Shown: positions 1-9,076, numbered from the stretch's first letter. The stretch: 64,000 bases of DNA from JAPLST01 sp964397565 (GCA_964397565.1 CAYNJC010000004.1:62001-126000); one strand, 5' to 3'. Notes: generated by a model not told the origin, from the letters alone. Translations and numbers: made by a program.

Positions 1-329
1 TGCACATCGCCAATCCCAAGGCCGTCCTGGTGGGCGTGCAGCAAGCCGTGCATGTGGTGTCGAATAAAGTCTATCGGCTGGCAGGCTCGTCCCGCTCGAT
101 GCTCACCAATGATTCGGATCGGATTTTCGGCGGGCGTATTGCCTTTTATCTGCCGCCACAAGCAGAGCGCCAGCTGGTCTGGACTTCCGAGTTCAATCAT
201 TGGTGGAAACGCGACCTGGTGTTTACCAACACCGTTACCGGCGTCGCCTTGGTGCTGGTCCACATGGGCTATGGTGGCGTGGTCAGCACAGGTGATTTTA
301 CGGAAGTATCCTTGGAGATTATCGAATGA
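1..329 (+). CDS. C-terminal part of an unrecognised protein, truncated by the window edge
   Basis: An open frame enters from the left edge (frame beginning at base 3) and stops at 329, so only the last ~108 residues are visible. They are mixed polar/hydrophobic with a hydrophobic stretch near the end (VTGVALVLVHMGYGG). I recognise no family motif and see no signal peptide because the N-terminus is missing. Its stop overlaps the start of the nucleoside transporter (ATGA at 326-329), which implies translational coupling and a shared operon. A role in nucleoside salvage or cleavage is possible from that neighbour but is inference only. Confidence 0.6.
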   Translation, partial: HIANPKAVLVGVQQAVHVVSNKVYRLAGSSRSMLTNDSDRIFGGRIAFYLPPQAERQLVWTSEFNHWWKRDLVFTNTVTGVALVLVHMGYGGVVSTGDFTEVSLEIIE

Positions 330-1555
330 ACAGCATGATCCTGCGTGGCATGAGTGTGCTTGGGCTGGCGGTGTTTCTGGGGCTGGCCTGGCTGATGAGC
401 GAACGCCGTCGCGATATCTGCTGGCACACCGTCCGGACGGGCGTGCTGCTGCAAGTGCTGTTGGGCATCATCGTCTTGAAAACCAGTGTCGGGCAGCGGC
501 TTTTTGTGCTGGCGCAGACCGGCTTTGTTTTTGTCATTAACGCCCACAAAGCGGGCGCGGAATTTGTCTTTGGCGACTTGGCGAGGCGCGGTCCCGACGC
601 ATTTTTGTTTTTCGTGACGGTGCCGTGTACGTTGATTTTTTTCTCGTCCCTGATGGCGATGTTGTATCACTGGCGGATCATGCCGCGCGTCGTGGCCGCG
701 ATGGCCTGGGTGATGCAGCGCGTGATGCGGACGGGCGGGCGCGAAAGTTTGGTCGCGGCGGCGAATGTCTTTCTGGGCATGACCGAGGCGCCGCTCTTCG
801 TGCGGCCGTATCTGGCGGTGATGTCGCGTTCGGAGTTGATGGCGCTGATGGTCACGGGCTTGGCCACGATTGCCGGCACGGTGATGGCGGTCTACATCGG
901 GTTTGGAGTCAGCGCCGGGCATTTGCTGACCGCCAGCGTGATGTCGGCGCCGGCCGCGCTGGTGATCGCCAAGATGCTCATACCGGCCCAGCCGGCGGAT
1001 ATCCTGGATGAGATTCCGCGCGATCTGGCGGTGCAGGAACGCGCGCACAACACCTTTGATGCGATCATGGTCGGGGCGCGCGACGGCTTGTTTCTGGCGC
1101 TGAATGTCTGCGCCATGCTGATCGCGATGGTGTCGCTGGTGGCCCTCGTGAATGCGCTGCTGGGCGCCGGCACGAGCTGGTGCGGCTGGCCGCCGTTGAC
1201 CTTGCAGAAACTGTTCGGCTATGTGGGCTGGCCGATGGCGCTGCTGATGGGGATTGAGCCGCGCGATGCGCAGCGGGTCGGCGAGCTGCTCAGCACGAAA
1301 GTGTTTCTGACGGAATTCATGGCGTATCGCGCGCTGGCGGCACAGGCGGCCACGCTGGCGCCACGCACAGTCGCGATTGCGACTTATGCTTGCTGCGGTT
1401 TTGCCAATTTCGGTTCGGTGGCGATCCTGTTGGGCGGGCTGAGCGCGCTGGCGCCGACGCGCCGGGCGGATGTGGCGGGCATGGCGCTCAAGGCACTGGC
1501 GGGCGGGATTCTGGCCTCGTTTTGCACGGCGGCGATTGCGGGCTGCTTATTGTAG
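326..1555 (+). CDS. Concentrative nucleoside transporter (CNT/NupC family)
   Basis: The 409-residue polytopic membrane protein has the family signatures: GMTEAPLFVRPY near residue 151 (usual form GQTEAPLLIRPY) and CGFANFGSVA followed by a GLSALAPTRR stretch near residue 357, both in the substrate- and cation-binding core. CNT proteins import nucleosides by proton or sodium symport across the inner membrane. The length matches bacterial members (about 400). The ATG overlaps the stop of the upstream partial gene, so the two are probably cotranscribed. The Met in place of the usual Gln in the first signature is a small deviation. Specificity (pyrimidine or purine) cannot be read from the sequence. 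Confidence 0.93.
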   Translation: MNSMILRGMSVLGLAVFLGLAWLMSERRRDICWHTVRTGVLLQVLLGIIVLKTSVGQRLFVLAQTGFVFVINAHKAGAEFVFGDLARRGPDAFLFFVTVPCTLIFFSSLMAMLYHWRIMPRVVAAMAWVMQRVMRTGGRESLVAAANVFLGMTEAPLFVRPYLAVMSRSELMALMVTGLATIAGTVMAVYIGFGVSAGHLLTASVMSAPAALVIAKMLIPAQPADILDEIPRDLAVQERAHNTFDAIMVGARDGLFLALNVCAMLIAMVSLVALVNALLGAGTSWCGWPPLTLQKLFGYVGWPMALLMGIEPRDAQRVGELLSTKVFLTEFMAYRALAAQAATLAPRTVAIATYACCGFANFGSVAILLGGLSALAPTRRADVAGMALKALAGGILASFCTAAIAGCLL

Positions 1556-1563
1556 GCCGCAGG

Positions 1564-2145
1564 ATGCTTCCGTGCCGCTTAATCAGTTTTCGCCTGGTGG
1601 TCTTCGGCGTTTTCTTCGCGGTGGTAGCGGGCATTGTATGGGTCGGGTATTATCGCGTGTGGCATGACGACGTGCGCAGAGCAAAATGCCGGGACAATCT
1701 GAGAAACATGCACCTGCTACTGAGTGTTTACGCACAACAGTACGGCGCGTTTCCCAGTATGCAGCCGCCGCAGCGACGCTATCTGCGCAGTGGTGGCGCG
1801 CAAGACCTCTATCCGCTCTGGAGCACGGGCATTATGAAAAACGAGCAATTGGCGCAATTGCAGCCACCGGGGTTGACGCTGCGCCGGTTCTCTGCCAATC
1901 CTACCGCGGAACACTTCAACAGCAACCACATCGGGTTTGCGTACAATTCAACAGTGCACCCTGACCAAGCGGACAATCCGCCACTGCTGGCAAGTCAAGG
2001 TGTCGCCGCCGGCGTAATTGGCCCGCACGCCTACGCCCTGGTCCTGTTCCTCAACGGCGAGATTTGCGAGATTCCGGCCGATGCCGACGGGCGGCTCAAC
2101 ACCGAGCGGATCAAACCGGAGGAATGGCGTCAATTGGCAGACTAG
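1564..2145 (+). CDS. Membrane-anchored pseudopilin-like protein
   Basis: The 193-residue protein has an N-terminal hydrophobic helix (about residues 8-28), then the sequence AKCRDNLRNMHLLLSVYAQQ followed by a GAFP motif. This resembles the region after the helix in the many solitary pseudopilin-like proteins of Verrucomicrobia and Planctomycetes (an NL..I...L..Y....G.FP pattern). The canonical prepilin peptidase site (G followed by F-T-L-x-E) is absent, so it is more likely a fixed membrane anchor than a processed pilin. The ATG at 1564 lies 9 bases after the transporter stop and reads on in the same direction. Its stop overlaps the convergent gene at 2142. Function is unknown. Confidence 0.7.
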   Translation: MLPCRLISFRLVVFGVFFAVVAGIVWVGYYRVWHDDVRRAKCRDNLRNMHLLLSVYAQQYGAFPSMQPPQRRYLRSGGAQDLYPLWSTGIMKNEQLAQLQPPGLTLRRFSANPTAEHFNSNHIGFAYNSTVHPDQADNPPLLASQGVAAGVIGPHAYALVLFLNGEICEIPADADGRLNTERIKPEEWRQLAD

Positions 2146-3083
2146 CGCCGGCCTGCATGGACGGCCTGCGCCGGCGGGTCGGCCGTGAATTGCGCGATCA
2201 CGGTGCAATCTACCGTGGTTGTCAGACGCGTGATGGCGTTATCCGGGTTATCTATCACGGCCGCGCCGTTGGTGACCACCCATTGCGCGAAGTGATACCC
2301 CGCTTCCTGCAGCGCGACGATATTCAGCGCAACACCACGCGCGATCTCGTGCGCCACGACGGCCGACGGCATGGTCAGGCCGGAATTCAGCGGCAGGATC
2401 ACCAACCGCAGGGTGCAGACATTGGTCGTTTGAAACGAGCACCAGTCTTCGCTGTTGGCGCTGAGCAGATGCAGGACGCAGTCTTGATTGGTCGGCGTGC
2501 CGCGCGGCACGGCGAAGGTCAGGCGGCTGATGCCGCTGGTCGGGTTCATGCAACTCTTGCCCGCACGGCCGCGCCAGTCCGCGAACGCATACGGCTTCTG
2601 AGGTGTACACTTGTACTGCTTGCCGTTTGACAGTTGGAGCCAGACGCGTTTCGGGGTTGTGCCAAACCACATGCCGTGCAGTGTAACCAGGGTGCCGGGC
2701 GCGCCCTGCATCGGGCTGACCACGGCCAGTGCCGGCGCGCGCACGCTGCAATACGCCGGCACCTGTTCGGCCTGGGCGTGCGGTTCGTTGCGCTCCAGCA
2801 TCAGGGGATAGAACGCGGGCGTGAACGCTTTGGTCCACCGGCACCAGATGTTTGTGCGCGGAAACTCCTTGCGCGGGTTGATGACTTTGGCGCGCAGTTT
2901 CTGGGTGCCGTTCAGCAGGTAGACGCGCGGCGGCTTGGCAAATGCGCCCGTGGTGGACAGGGCGGCAGCGTCAATCGAAAAGACCGAGCCATTGGCCAGC
3001 GCGTACGTCGCCGTGACACCACTTGCCCGCGTCATGAGCAGGTGGACAACCAACGCCCAGAATAGTGATCTTATCAATGGCAT
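2142..3083 (-). CDS. Secreted protein with IPT/TIG-like and InlB-type repeat domains
   Basis: I start this 313-residue protein at the ATG whose product begins MPLIRSLFWALVVHLL, a clear signal peptide; an upstream in-frame start would place ~31 charged residues before it. Around residues 118-215 lies an IPT/TIG-like segment (VVSPMQGAPGTLVTLHG), a fold typical of surface and extracellular enzymes. Around residues 260-300 the pattern AGYHFAQWVV followed by a threonine-rich strand and CTVIAQF is like divergent InlB B-repeats. Several cysteines suggest disulfides. No catalytic domain is seen. It is convergent with the pseudopilin-like gene, overlapping by 4 bases at the stops. Probably an exported surface or matrix protein; its ligand is unknown. 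Confidence 0.75.
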   Translation of the reverse strand: MPLIRSLFWALVVHLLMTRASGVTATYALANGSVFSIDAAALSTTGAFAKPPRVYLLNGTQKLRAKVINPRKEFPRTNIWCRWTKAFTPAFYPLMLERNEPHAQAEQVPAYCSVRAPALAVVSPMQGAPGTLVTLHGMWFGTTPKRVWLQLSNGKQYKCTPQKPYAFADWRGRAGKSCMNPTSGISRLTFAVPRGTPTNQDCVLHLLSANSEDWCSFQTTNVCTLRLVILPLNSGLTMPSAVVAHEIARGVALNIVALQEAGYHFAQWVVTNGAAVIDNPDNAITRLTTTVDCTVIAQFTADPPAQAVHAGRR

Positions 3084-3229
3084 GGATAGCCTCTCTGCGG
3101 CAATAGTAGTGCAAGTAGCAGTCTCAGCAGCATACATTGTAAGTATAGCACAAATGGAACGTTCTGTGCGGCGCATTTGGCGGAGTGGCTGTGCGTGGAT
3201 GGATGCATGCCTGCCGCGTTTTCCTCCGG

Positions 3230-3246
3230 CTGCGTTTTGCTATACT
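3230..3246 (+). promoter_or_regulatory. Extended -10 promoter for the secreted DGKGG protein
   Basis: TATACT at 3241-3246 is preceded by TGC, giving an extended -10 element about 50 bases upstream of the start at 3295. No good -35 is visible at 17 bases. The element sits in the divergent region between 3083 and 3295, so the minus-strand gene must use another promoter there. Confidence 0.45.
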
Positions 3247-3294
3247 AGAGAAGTATGACAGCAAGCACAACCAATGACCCTTCAGGAGAATCAC

Positions 3295-3789
3295 ATGAAA
3301 ACGACCCGCCTCATGACGCTGCTCATCCTGCTGTTCTGGATCTGCGCCACGGTGACGCAGGCCGCCACATGGCAATGGACCTATGCCTTGTTGGCCAATG
3401 CAACCGTCTTCGACGCACTGCCGGACGGCAAGGGCGGCGCGCTGGTGTGCTGGGCCGTGCCCACCGCGACCACGTGCTATCTGACTTACGTGAATAAAGC
3501 CGGCGTGAAAGTTTGGCAGAACAGCGACACCAACGCCACCATCATGCGCGCGCGGCTTATCACCAAAAAGCAAATCATCATCACGTTGTATCGCAGCACC
3601 GGCGAGAGTGAAGTCCATGACGTCCAGCTCAAAACGGGCACGGACACGCTCGTTGCCGCGGACGACGGCTGGGCCTACACGGCGGACGTCAATCTGCCGA
3701 TGGGCATACGCGATACCAAAGGCTTCTTTGTGCACGAGCACAACGTGGCTGGCAGCAGCGTCTACGTTCAACGCTACACGTACAAATGA
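3295..3789 (+). CDS. Small secreted protein of the DGKGG family
   Basis: The start at 3295 is chosen because it is preceded by a good ribosome site (CAGGAGAATCAC) and opens a signal peptide (MKTTRLMTLLILLFWIC). The mature ~140-residue protein has the pattern DGKGGALV, then a tryptophan, then YVNKAGVKVW. The same arrangement (DGKGGCALL followed by WVDKK or WIDKK) appears in the protein at 32112-32627 and at the C-terminus of the giant protein at 32669-37786. The alternating strands and the repeated xxDGKGG motif suggest a small beta-sandwich or a propeller fragment, which is inference. I know of no named family; the function is unknown. Confidence 0.75.
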   Translation: MKTTRLMTLLILLFWICATVTQAATWQWTYALLANATVFDALPDGKGGALVCWAVPTATTCYLTYVNKAGVKVWQNSDTNATIMRARLITKKQIIITLYRSTGESEVHDVQLKTGTDTLVAADDGWAYTADVNLPMGIRDTKGFFVHEHNVAGSSVYVQRYTYK

Positions 3790-3965
3790 CCACGCCGTAG
3801 CAGGTCCCTGCTTGTTTGCGTTTGGTGCGCGGTGCTCGAATCTCTTGTTCCACGTGTATTTTTGCGAGGGGCCCGGGATTCTGTGATGGGGTGCGCTTGC
3901 GCGCCGGGGCGGAATTGTGTAGAATTATAGATCATCAAGCCCATAGCCCATGACGCGGAAATTGC

Positions 3966-4307
3966 ATGACTGTACGTGACTGTATGGCGAAAATGGACGC
4001 CGAACTCGTCGCCGGTGAAGACGATCTGAACAAGACCGTCGAATCAGTGGCGGCCTCCGACCTGCTGAGTGATGTGCTGGCCACGACCAAGCACAATTTT
4101 ATTTTATTGACTGGCTTGTGCACGCCGCAAGTGGTGCGCACGGCGGAATTGATGGGCGGCATCGCGATTGTGTTTTGCCGCGCGAAGTATCCGCCGCAGG
4201 AAGCCATTGGCATGGCCAAGGTGCATGGCATTCCGTTGCTGTGCACGCGGCTGCCGATGTTCGAAGCCTGTTGCCGCCTGGCCGGCCACGGGCTTGAGAA
4301 AGTCTAA
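3966..4307 (+). CDS. DRTGG-domain protein
   Basis: The 113-residue protein matches the DRTGG fold in length and pattern: V-x-D near the start, EDDLNKTVESVAASDLLSDV, the GIAIVFCRAKYPPQEAIGMA segment, and HGIPLLCTRLPMFEACCRL at the end. DRTGG domains occur alone or in phosphotransacetylase- and HPr-kinase-related proteins and are thought to bind ligands. The gene lies 13 bases upstream of a CBS-RsbW-like protein. In clostridia and Thermotoga such pairs usually accompany iron hydrogenase or NADH-dehydrogenase-like genes, which are absent here. The ribosome site is weak. A regulatory, ligand-sensing role is likely but unproven. Confidence 0.82.
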   Translation: MTVRDCMAKMDAELVAGEDDLNKTVESVAASDLLSDVLATTKHNFILLTGLCTPQVVRTAELMGGIAIVFCRAKYPPQEAIGMAKVHGIPLLCTRLPMFEACCRLAGHGLEKV

Positions 4308-4320
4308 GCGGGCGGCGCCC

Positions 4321-5289
4321 ATGACTGAGACGTCCGCGCTGCTCCCGACCACCGCTGATCCGCAAGACATCTCGATTGTCAGCGAGTTGATGTATCAGCT
4401 CAAAGTGCGCGACGTCATGACGCGCACGCTCTACACCACGACCCCCGCCAATACGCTGCGCGATGTGCAACACATCATGCGCGACCGCAAGATTTCCGGC
4501 GTGCCGGTGGTCGAGAACACGCGCTTGGTCGGCATTGTCAGCTTGGACGACATCATTCGCGCGCTTGATCGCGGCGAAATCGAGCAGTCCGTCGCCGAGA
4601 AAATGACGCGGCATGTCTTCACTGTCGAGGAACACGTCTCGGTCGTGAAAGCGATTGACGAGATGGAGAAAACGGGCTGTGGCCGCCTGCCAGTGCTGAA
4701 CAAGACCGGCGCATTGGTGGGCCTGATTACGCACTGGGACGTCGTGCGCACATTGCTGGAGATGCTGCAGGAGGTGGCGATGCAAGCCGAGAAGCGCGAG
4801 CGCACGCTGCAACCGACCGATGCGCAGCGCGACGCGGCCCAAAACGCGACGGTGCTGGACTACACGGTCGACAAGGATGATTTTGAAAATGCCGGGCGCG
4901 CCGCGAGTGCCGTCAAGAAATATCTGCAATCCCGCAGCGTGGATCCCGCCCTTATTCGCCGCGTCGCCGTCGCCATGTACGAAGCCGAGATCAATATCAT
5001 CATTCATTCGCTGGGCGGCCGTATGACCGCGCGCGTCTACCCGGATCATATTCACGTCAGCGCGATCGACACCGGGCCGGGCATCGCCGATATTGCCTTG
5101 GCGATGAAAGAGGGCTGGTCGACCGCCACCGAAAAAGTGCGCGAAATGGGCTTTGGCGCCGGCATGGGCCTGGCAAACATCAAACGCTGCGCCGACCGCT
5201 TCCAGATTGAGTCGTGCCTCGGCAAGCACACCGAGTTGAGTTACGAAGTCGACTTTACCGCCAAGCCCGCCGCAAGCGTTGAACACTAA
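4321..5289 (+). CDS. CBS-pair protein with C-terminal RsbW-like ATP-binding kinase domain
   Basis: Two CBS motifs occupy about residues 28-85 and 92-148 (VRDVMTRTLYTTTPANTL and ISGVPVVENTRLVGIVS mark the first). They are followed by a GHKL ATPase domain of the anti-sigma-factor serine kinase type, with the N-box EAEINIIIHS, the G1 box DTGPGIAD and the G2 box GFGAGMGLANIK. CBS pairs usually sense adenine nucleotides; the GHKL domain would phosphorylate or sequester a partner such as an anti-sigma antagonist. No partner STAS or sigma gene is adjacent. It follows the DRTGG gene by 13 bases, so the two are probably cotranscribed and act together as an energy- or redox-sensing switch (inference). 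The start at 4321 was chosen over longer forms that overlap the DRTGG gene. Confidence 0.88.
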   Translation: MTETSALLPTTADPQDISIVSELMYQLKVRDVMTRTLYTTTPANTLRDVQHIMRDRKISGVPVVENTRLVGIVSLDDIIRALDRGEIEQSVAEKMTRHVFTVEEHVSVVKAIDEMEKTGCGRLPVLNKTGALVGLITHWDVVRTLLEMLQEVAMQAEKRERTLQPTDAQRDAAQNATVLDYTVDKDDFENAGRAASAVKKYLQSRSVDPALIRRVAVAMYEAEINIIIHSLGGRMTARVYPDHIHVSAIDTGPGIADIALAMKEGWSTATEKVREMGFGAGMGLANIKRCADRFQIESCLGKHTELSYEVDFTAKPAASVEH

Positions 5290-5292
5290 CCG

Positions 5293-5350
5293 TTTGATAT
5301 TTGATATTTGATATTTAATATTGAATGTTGAATGTTGAATGTTGAATGCG
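5293..5350 (+). repeat. Short direct repeats (TTGATA-T / GTTGAAT) before recG
   Basis: Three copies of a GATATTT-type heptamer pass into three or four copies of GAATGTT just upstream of recG. One in-frame ATG lies inside this repeat, which is why I prefer the recG start at 5354. Similar drifting heptamer arrays occur elsewhere in the window (15842-15862, 22534-22562, 38862-38890, 39396-39432). Confidence 0.75.
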
Positions 5351-5353
5351 GCC

Positions 5354-7510
5354 ATGGACGACCCCTTACAGCAGCCCCTGCAGTACTTGCCCGGCGTCGG
5401 GCCCAAACGCGCCGCGGCGCTGGCCCGCTGTGGCTTGCAGACTATCTGGGATGCCGCCAATTACTTCCCGTTCCGGCATGAAGACCGGCGCACCATCACC
5501 GCCATCAAAGACCTGCAAAATGGCGCGCACGCCACCGTCTATGGCGTGGTGGACACCGTGACCGTGCGCCGCACCCGCCGGCATCAGACGATTGTCAGCA
5601 TCACCGTCAAAGACGCCACCGGCGTGCTGTTGTCCACCTGGTTCAATCAGCCGTGGATGAAAGACAAATTCACGCGCGGCGCCAAAGTACTGCTGACGGG
5701 CAAGCCGCAGGATGTGCCGCGCCCGGCCTTCAGCAGTCCGTTGTACGAAGTGCTGCCGCAAGACTTTTTCGCGGATGAGTATGAAGGCACGCTCGCGCCG
5801 ATTTACCGCGTGACGGAAGAGCTCACCCCGCGCAGCATGCGCCAGATCATCCACGCCGCGCTGGCACTCGCCCTGCCGCACCTGGCCGAGTATTTCCCCG
5901 ACAAAGTCCTGCAGCAATACGACCTCGTGCCGCTGCCCGAGGCCTATCGCATCATGCATGCCTGCAACTATCCGGTTGAGCAATTGACCCCGGTGACGTT
6001 GGCGCGTGCGCAGCGCCGGCTGGTCCTGGACGAATTTTTCGTGATCTCGATGGGGCTCCTGCTCAAGCGCGCGCGCACCGAACAATTGCCGTACACCGTC
6101 CGGCACGCGCAACCGGGCGAGCTACTGCGGCGCTTCATGGCCCAACTGCCGTTCACGCTGACGGGCGCGCAAACGCGCGTGCTCAAGGAGATCAAACGCG
6201 ACTTGCTGGCGCCGACGCCGATGAACCGCCTGCTACAGGGAGATGTCGGCAGCGGCAAGACGGTGGTCGCCGTGATCGCCGCCCTGCTGGCCATCGAAGG
6301 CGGGTACCAAGCCGCAGTGATGGCGCCGACCGAGATTCTGGCACAGCAGCATTACAAGACCATGACGGCGTTGCTGCGTGATCTGCCGGTGAAGATCAAT
6401 TTACTGACCGGCAGCACGCCGGCGCGCGCGCGTCGCCTGGTCGCGGCCGAACTTGCGAGCGGTGAGCCACAGCTTATCATCGGCACGCACGCCCTGATTC
6501 AGAACGCCGTCAACATGCCGCGCCTGGGCTTGGCGGTCGTGGATGAACAACACAAATTCGGCGTGATGCAGCGCAACTGCCTGCGCGATCAGGCCGAACA
6601 GACCGACACCTTGGTCATGACCGCCACGCCGATCCCGCGCTCACTGGCGTTGACGGTCTATGGCGACTTGGCCGTCTCCAAACTGGATGAGCTGCCCTGC
6701 GGCCGCCGTCCGATCAAGACCTATGTCATCAAGCCCGAGCGCCTGCCGCGCGTCTGGCAATTCATTCGCAAGGAAATTGGCGCCGGGCATCAAGCTTACA
6801 TTGTCTATCCCTTGATTGACGAAAGCGACACGCTGCCGCTCAAGCCGGCGACGCACATGTACGAGGAACTGCGCACGCGCATTTTCCCGGATTTGCAGGT
6901 GGGCCTGGTGCATGGCCGCATGCGCGCGCAGGACAAGGAAACGGTCATGCGCGCGTTTGCCGCCGGCAGTGTGCATGTGCTGGTCAGCACGACCGTGATC
7001 GAAGTCGGCATTGATGTGCCCAACGCGACCGTGATGGTGGTTGAGGATGCGCACCAATTCGGGCTGGCGCAATTGCATCAACTGCGCGGGCGCATTGGGC
7101 GCGGCGGCGCGGATTCGCATTGCATTTTGGTGGATGGCGGCGCGGACGTGCCGGACGAACGGCGGCCGCGCGGCCGCGCGCCGCGGGCGCCGCAGCAACC
7201 GGAACTGCTCGACACCAATCCACGCTCGCGCCTGGCTGTCATGGCCCAGACCAATGACGGTTTTGTGATCGCCGAGGAAGACTTGAAGCTGCGCGGGCCG
7301 GGCGAATTTTTCGGCATGCAACAAACCGGCTTGCCGGCGCTGCACATTGCCGATTTGATCCGCGACGAAGAAGAATTGAAATTCGCGCGGCACCTGGCGG
7401 GAACGCTGCTGGATTACCGCGAAAGTTTGAAGCCCGAGACGCGCGAACGACTGCGCGCGCGGTTACAGCGCGCCTTTGGCACGACCATTCGCGGCGTCGA
7501 CGCCGGCTGA
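5354..7510 (+). CDS. recG: ATP-dependent DNA helicase RecG
   Basis: The 718-residue protein is full length for RecG (about 690-700). The N-terminal HhH-like and wedge/OB region begins with LPGVGPKRAAALARCG. Helicase motifs are all visible: Walker A GDVGSGKT at about residue 296, motif II VVDEQHKFG (the RecG form of DEAD), motif III TATPIPRS, motif V VSTTVIEVGIDVPNA and motif VI QLHQLRGRIGRG. RecG remodels stalled forks and branch-migrates Holliday junctions. A proline/arginine-rich insert (RRPRGRAPRAPQQPE) sits after motif VI, just before the C-terminal domain, and looks lineage-specific. The start at 5354 avoids the repeat-embedded ATG at 5339. Confidence 0.97.
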   Translation: MDDPLQQPLQYLPGVGPKRAAALARCGLQTIWDAANYFPFRHEDRRTITAIKDLQNGAHATVYGVVDTVTVRRTRRHQTIVSITVKDATGVLLSTWFNQPWMKDKFTRGAKVLLTGKPQDVPRPAFSSPLYEVLPQDFFADEYEGTLAPIYRVTEELTPRSMRQIIHAALALALPHLAEYFPDKVLQQYDLVPLPEAYRIMHACNYPVEQLTPVTLARAQRRLVLDEFFVISMGLLLKRARTEQLPYTVRHAQPGELLRRFMAQLPFTLTGAQTRVLKEIKRDLLAPTPMNRLLQGDVGSGKTVVAVIAALLAIEGGYQAAVMAPTEILAQQHYKTMTALLRDLPVKINLLTGSTPARARRLVAAELASGEPQLIIGTHALIQNAVNMPRLGLAVVDEQHKFGVMQRNCLRDQAEQTDTLVMTATPIPRSLALTVYGDLAVSKLDELPCGRRPIKTYVIKPERLPRVWQFIRKEIGAGHQAYIVYPLIDESDTLPLKPATHMYEELRTRIFPDLQVGLVHGRMRAQDKETVMRAFAAGSVHVLVSTTVIEVGIDVPNATVMVVEDAHQFGLAQLHQLRGRIGRGGADSHCILVDGGADVPDERRPRGRAPRAPQQPELLDTNPRSRLAVMAQTNDGFVIAEEDLKLRGPGEFFGMQQTGLPALHIADLIRDEEELKFARHLAGTLLDYRESLKPETRERLRARLQRAFGTTIRGVDAG

Positions 7511-7717
7511 GATTGTTTTGACGAAGAGGGGCAAGCAAGGAGCAAGAGGACAGACGATGAAGCAGGCGCGGCGCGGCGCCGCGGGCAGCAGTACACAAGG
7601 AGAAAAGGAGTCAAGGAGGCAGAGCAATAATTCTTTCGCCGCGAAGAAATTAATGGTATACTGAACGCATGAATGTTGACTTGTCTGCATGCGCGCGAAC
7701 GCACCACGAAGGCCTGA
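7511..7717 (+). promoter_or_regulatory. Intergenic region with polypurine repeats and an extended -10 promoter
   Basis: No gene is seen here. The left part is a purine-rich stretch (GGAGCAAGAGG, AAGGAGAAAAGGAG) like those at 44391-44440 and 48020-48050. TATACT at 7657-7662 preceded by TGG forms an extended -10 about 55 bases before the CorA-type gene; the -35 is poor. Confidence 0.5.
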
Positions 7718-8815
7718 ATGAAAGCATGTTTGATTGACACTGCCCATGTGCGCCGCGACATCACCGCCGTGGCGCTCGAACAACAGCTGCCCGCCACCGG
7801 CTTCTACTGGCTCGACGTCAGCGATGCCACCGAAGGGGAACTGCGCGCCGTGGCGTCCGCGCTGAAGCTCGAGGCCATGACGTCCGACTGGTTGCCGCGG
7901 TTTGGTCAGCATGCCCGTTTCGAAGTGAGCCGGCACCAAACCCGCATTTCCGTCTGGGCGGCGGATGCGCAGTACCAGCCGCGCGAAGTGCACCTTCTGT
8001 TTCGCCACACCTGGTTGCTGACGGTGCATACGAATGTGGACAAGACCATGGATCAAGCGCGGATGCTCTTTGGCGACATCGGCGATGTGATCGCGCTGCA
8101 CCCCAGCTTCGCCCTCATGCTCGTGCTCAACGAGCTGTTGGCGAGTTTCTATCCAGCGCTGGAGCATGTTGACGAATGGCTCGGCCAACTGGAGGATGAG
8201 ATCTTCCAGGCGCCGGACAAACGCCAATGGGTGGCGCTGTCCGCGACCCGCAAGTACGTGGGATCGCTGCAGCGGCTGTGGTTGCCGTACCATGACACAC
8301 TCAGCCGGCTGGTCGTCACCATCGGCGGCATTCCCGGCATGAGCGAGAAAGAGCTGCAGACCATGCGCGATTATTCCGAACGGGTCGCGGATTTTGTGGA
8401 TCGCATTGATGACTATCGCCAGCGCACGAACGAGGCGCTGGACAGTTACAGCGCCAGCATCTCCAATCAGCAAGCCACTATGATCAACCGCTTGACGTTG
8501 ATCAACGGTATTTTCCTGCCGATCACCGTCACAACCTGCTTTTTCGGCATGAATTTCAACTGGATGGCCACCAACATGGGCACCTTGGCCGGCTTTCTCG
8601 TCTGGGGCGTCGGGCTCAATCTGGGATTGGTAGCAGGCACATTGCTGTTGTTCTGGAAGATGGGCTGGCTGGGCGTGCGTGCGGTGCCCGGCGGCAAGAC
8701 GGTCGTGAGCGCGCCGGCGCAGGTGAGCATACCGGCGCCGCGGCCGGCATCGGCAGGCGGCGGGCCGTACGCACCCAAGCCCACTCCGCCAGTGCCGCCA
8801 CTCCCGCGTGCTTAG
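7718..8815 (+). CDS. CorA-family divalent metal transporter
   Basis: The 365-residue protein has the CorA layout: an N-terminal cytoplasmic alpha/beta domain, a long helical stretch (about residues 130-260), then two membrane helices near the C-terminus. The first ends in the pore signature GMN at residues 277-279 (FFGMNFNWM). CorA proteins are pentameric magnesium (sometimes cobalt, nickel or zinc) channels of the inner membrane. The C-terminal ~40 residues after the second helix are Pro/Ala-rich (RPASAGGGPYAPKPTPPVP), unlike the usual short basic tail. It stands alone with its own promoter. Confidence 0.93.
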   Translation: MKACLIDTAHVRRDITAVALEQQLPATGFYWLDVSDATEGELRAVASALKLEAMTSDWLPRFGQHARFEVSRHQTRISVWAADAQYQPREVHLLFRHTWLLTVHTNVDKTMDQARMLFGDIGDVIALHPSFALMLVLNELLASFYPALEHVDEWLGQLEDEIFQAPDKRQWVALSATRKYVGSLQRLWLPYHDTLSRLVVTIGGIPGMSEKELQTMRDYSERVADFVDRIDDYRQRTNEALDSYSASISNQQATMINRLTLINGIFLPITVTTCFFGMNFNWMATNMGTLAGFLVWGVGLNLGLVAGTLLLFWKMGWLGVRAVPGGKTVVSAPAQVSIPAPRPASAGGGPYAPKPTPPVPPLPRA

Positions 8816-8981
8816 AAAAACGGGCTGCGGCAGACCGTCGAGCATGGTGTGGGGGTGCCGCTAATATGGCTGGAGGTTTTGTCTCCAATTGCTCTTCTGG
8901 CCCGCGGCGATAGCCGTCCCGCGCGGTAATAGCCGCTGGCAGCGGCTCTCCAAAAGCATGCGCGGCGAATGGGTTTTCTGC

Positions 8982-9010
8982 TTGACTTCTCAGCCCCGGA
9001 TTAGTATCCT
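8982..9010 (+). promoter_or_regulatory. Sigma-70-type promoter (TTGACT-17-TATCCT)
   Basis: TTGACT at 8982-8987 and TATCCT at 9005-9010 are separated by exactly 17 bases. The site lies about 66 bases before the start of the secreted HExxH protein at 9077, in a 261-base intergenic region that otherwise contains no gene. Confidence 0.6.
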
Positions 9011-9076
9011 AGGTGGACATTGGCATGCGTGCGCGGGCGGTGCCCGCCGCGCTTCACTTTACGATAAGGAATTGAC

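Noticed and set aside
7463..7700. A structured RNA between recG and the CorA-type gene
   Set aside because: The region is low-complexity polypurine DNA without a clear hairpin set.
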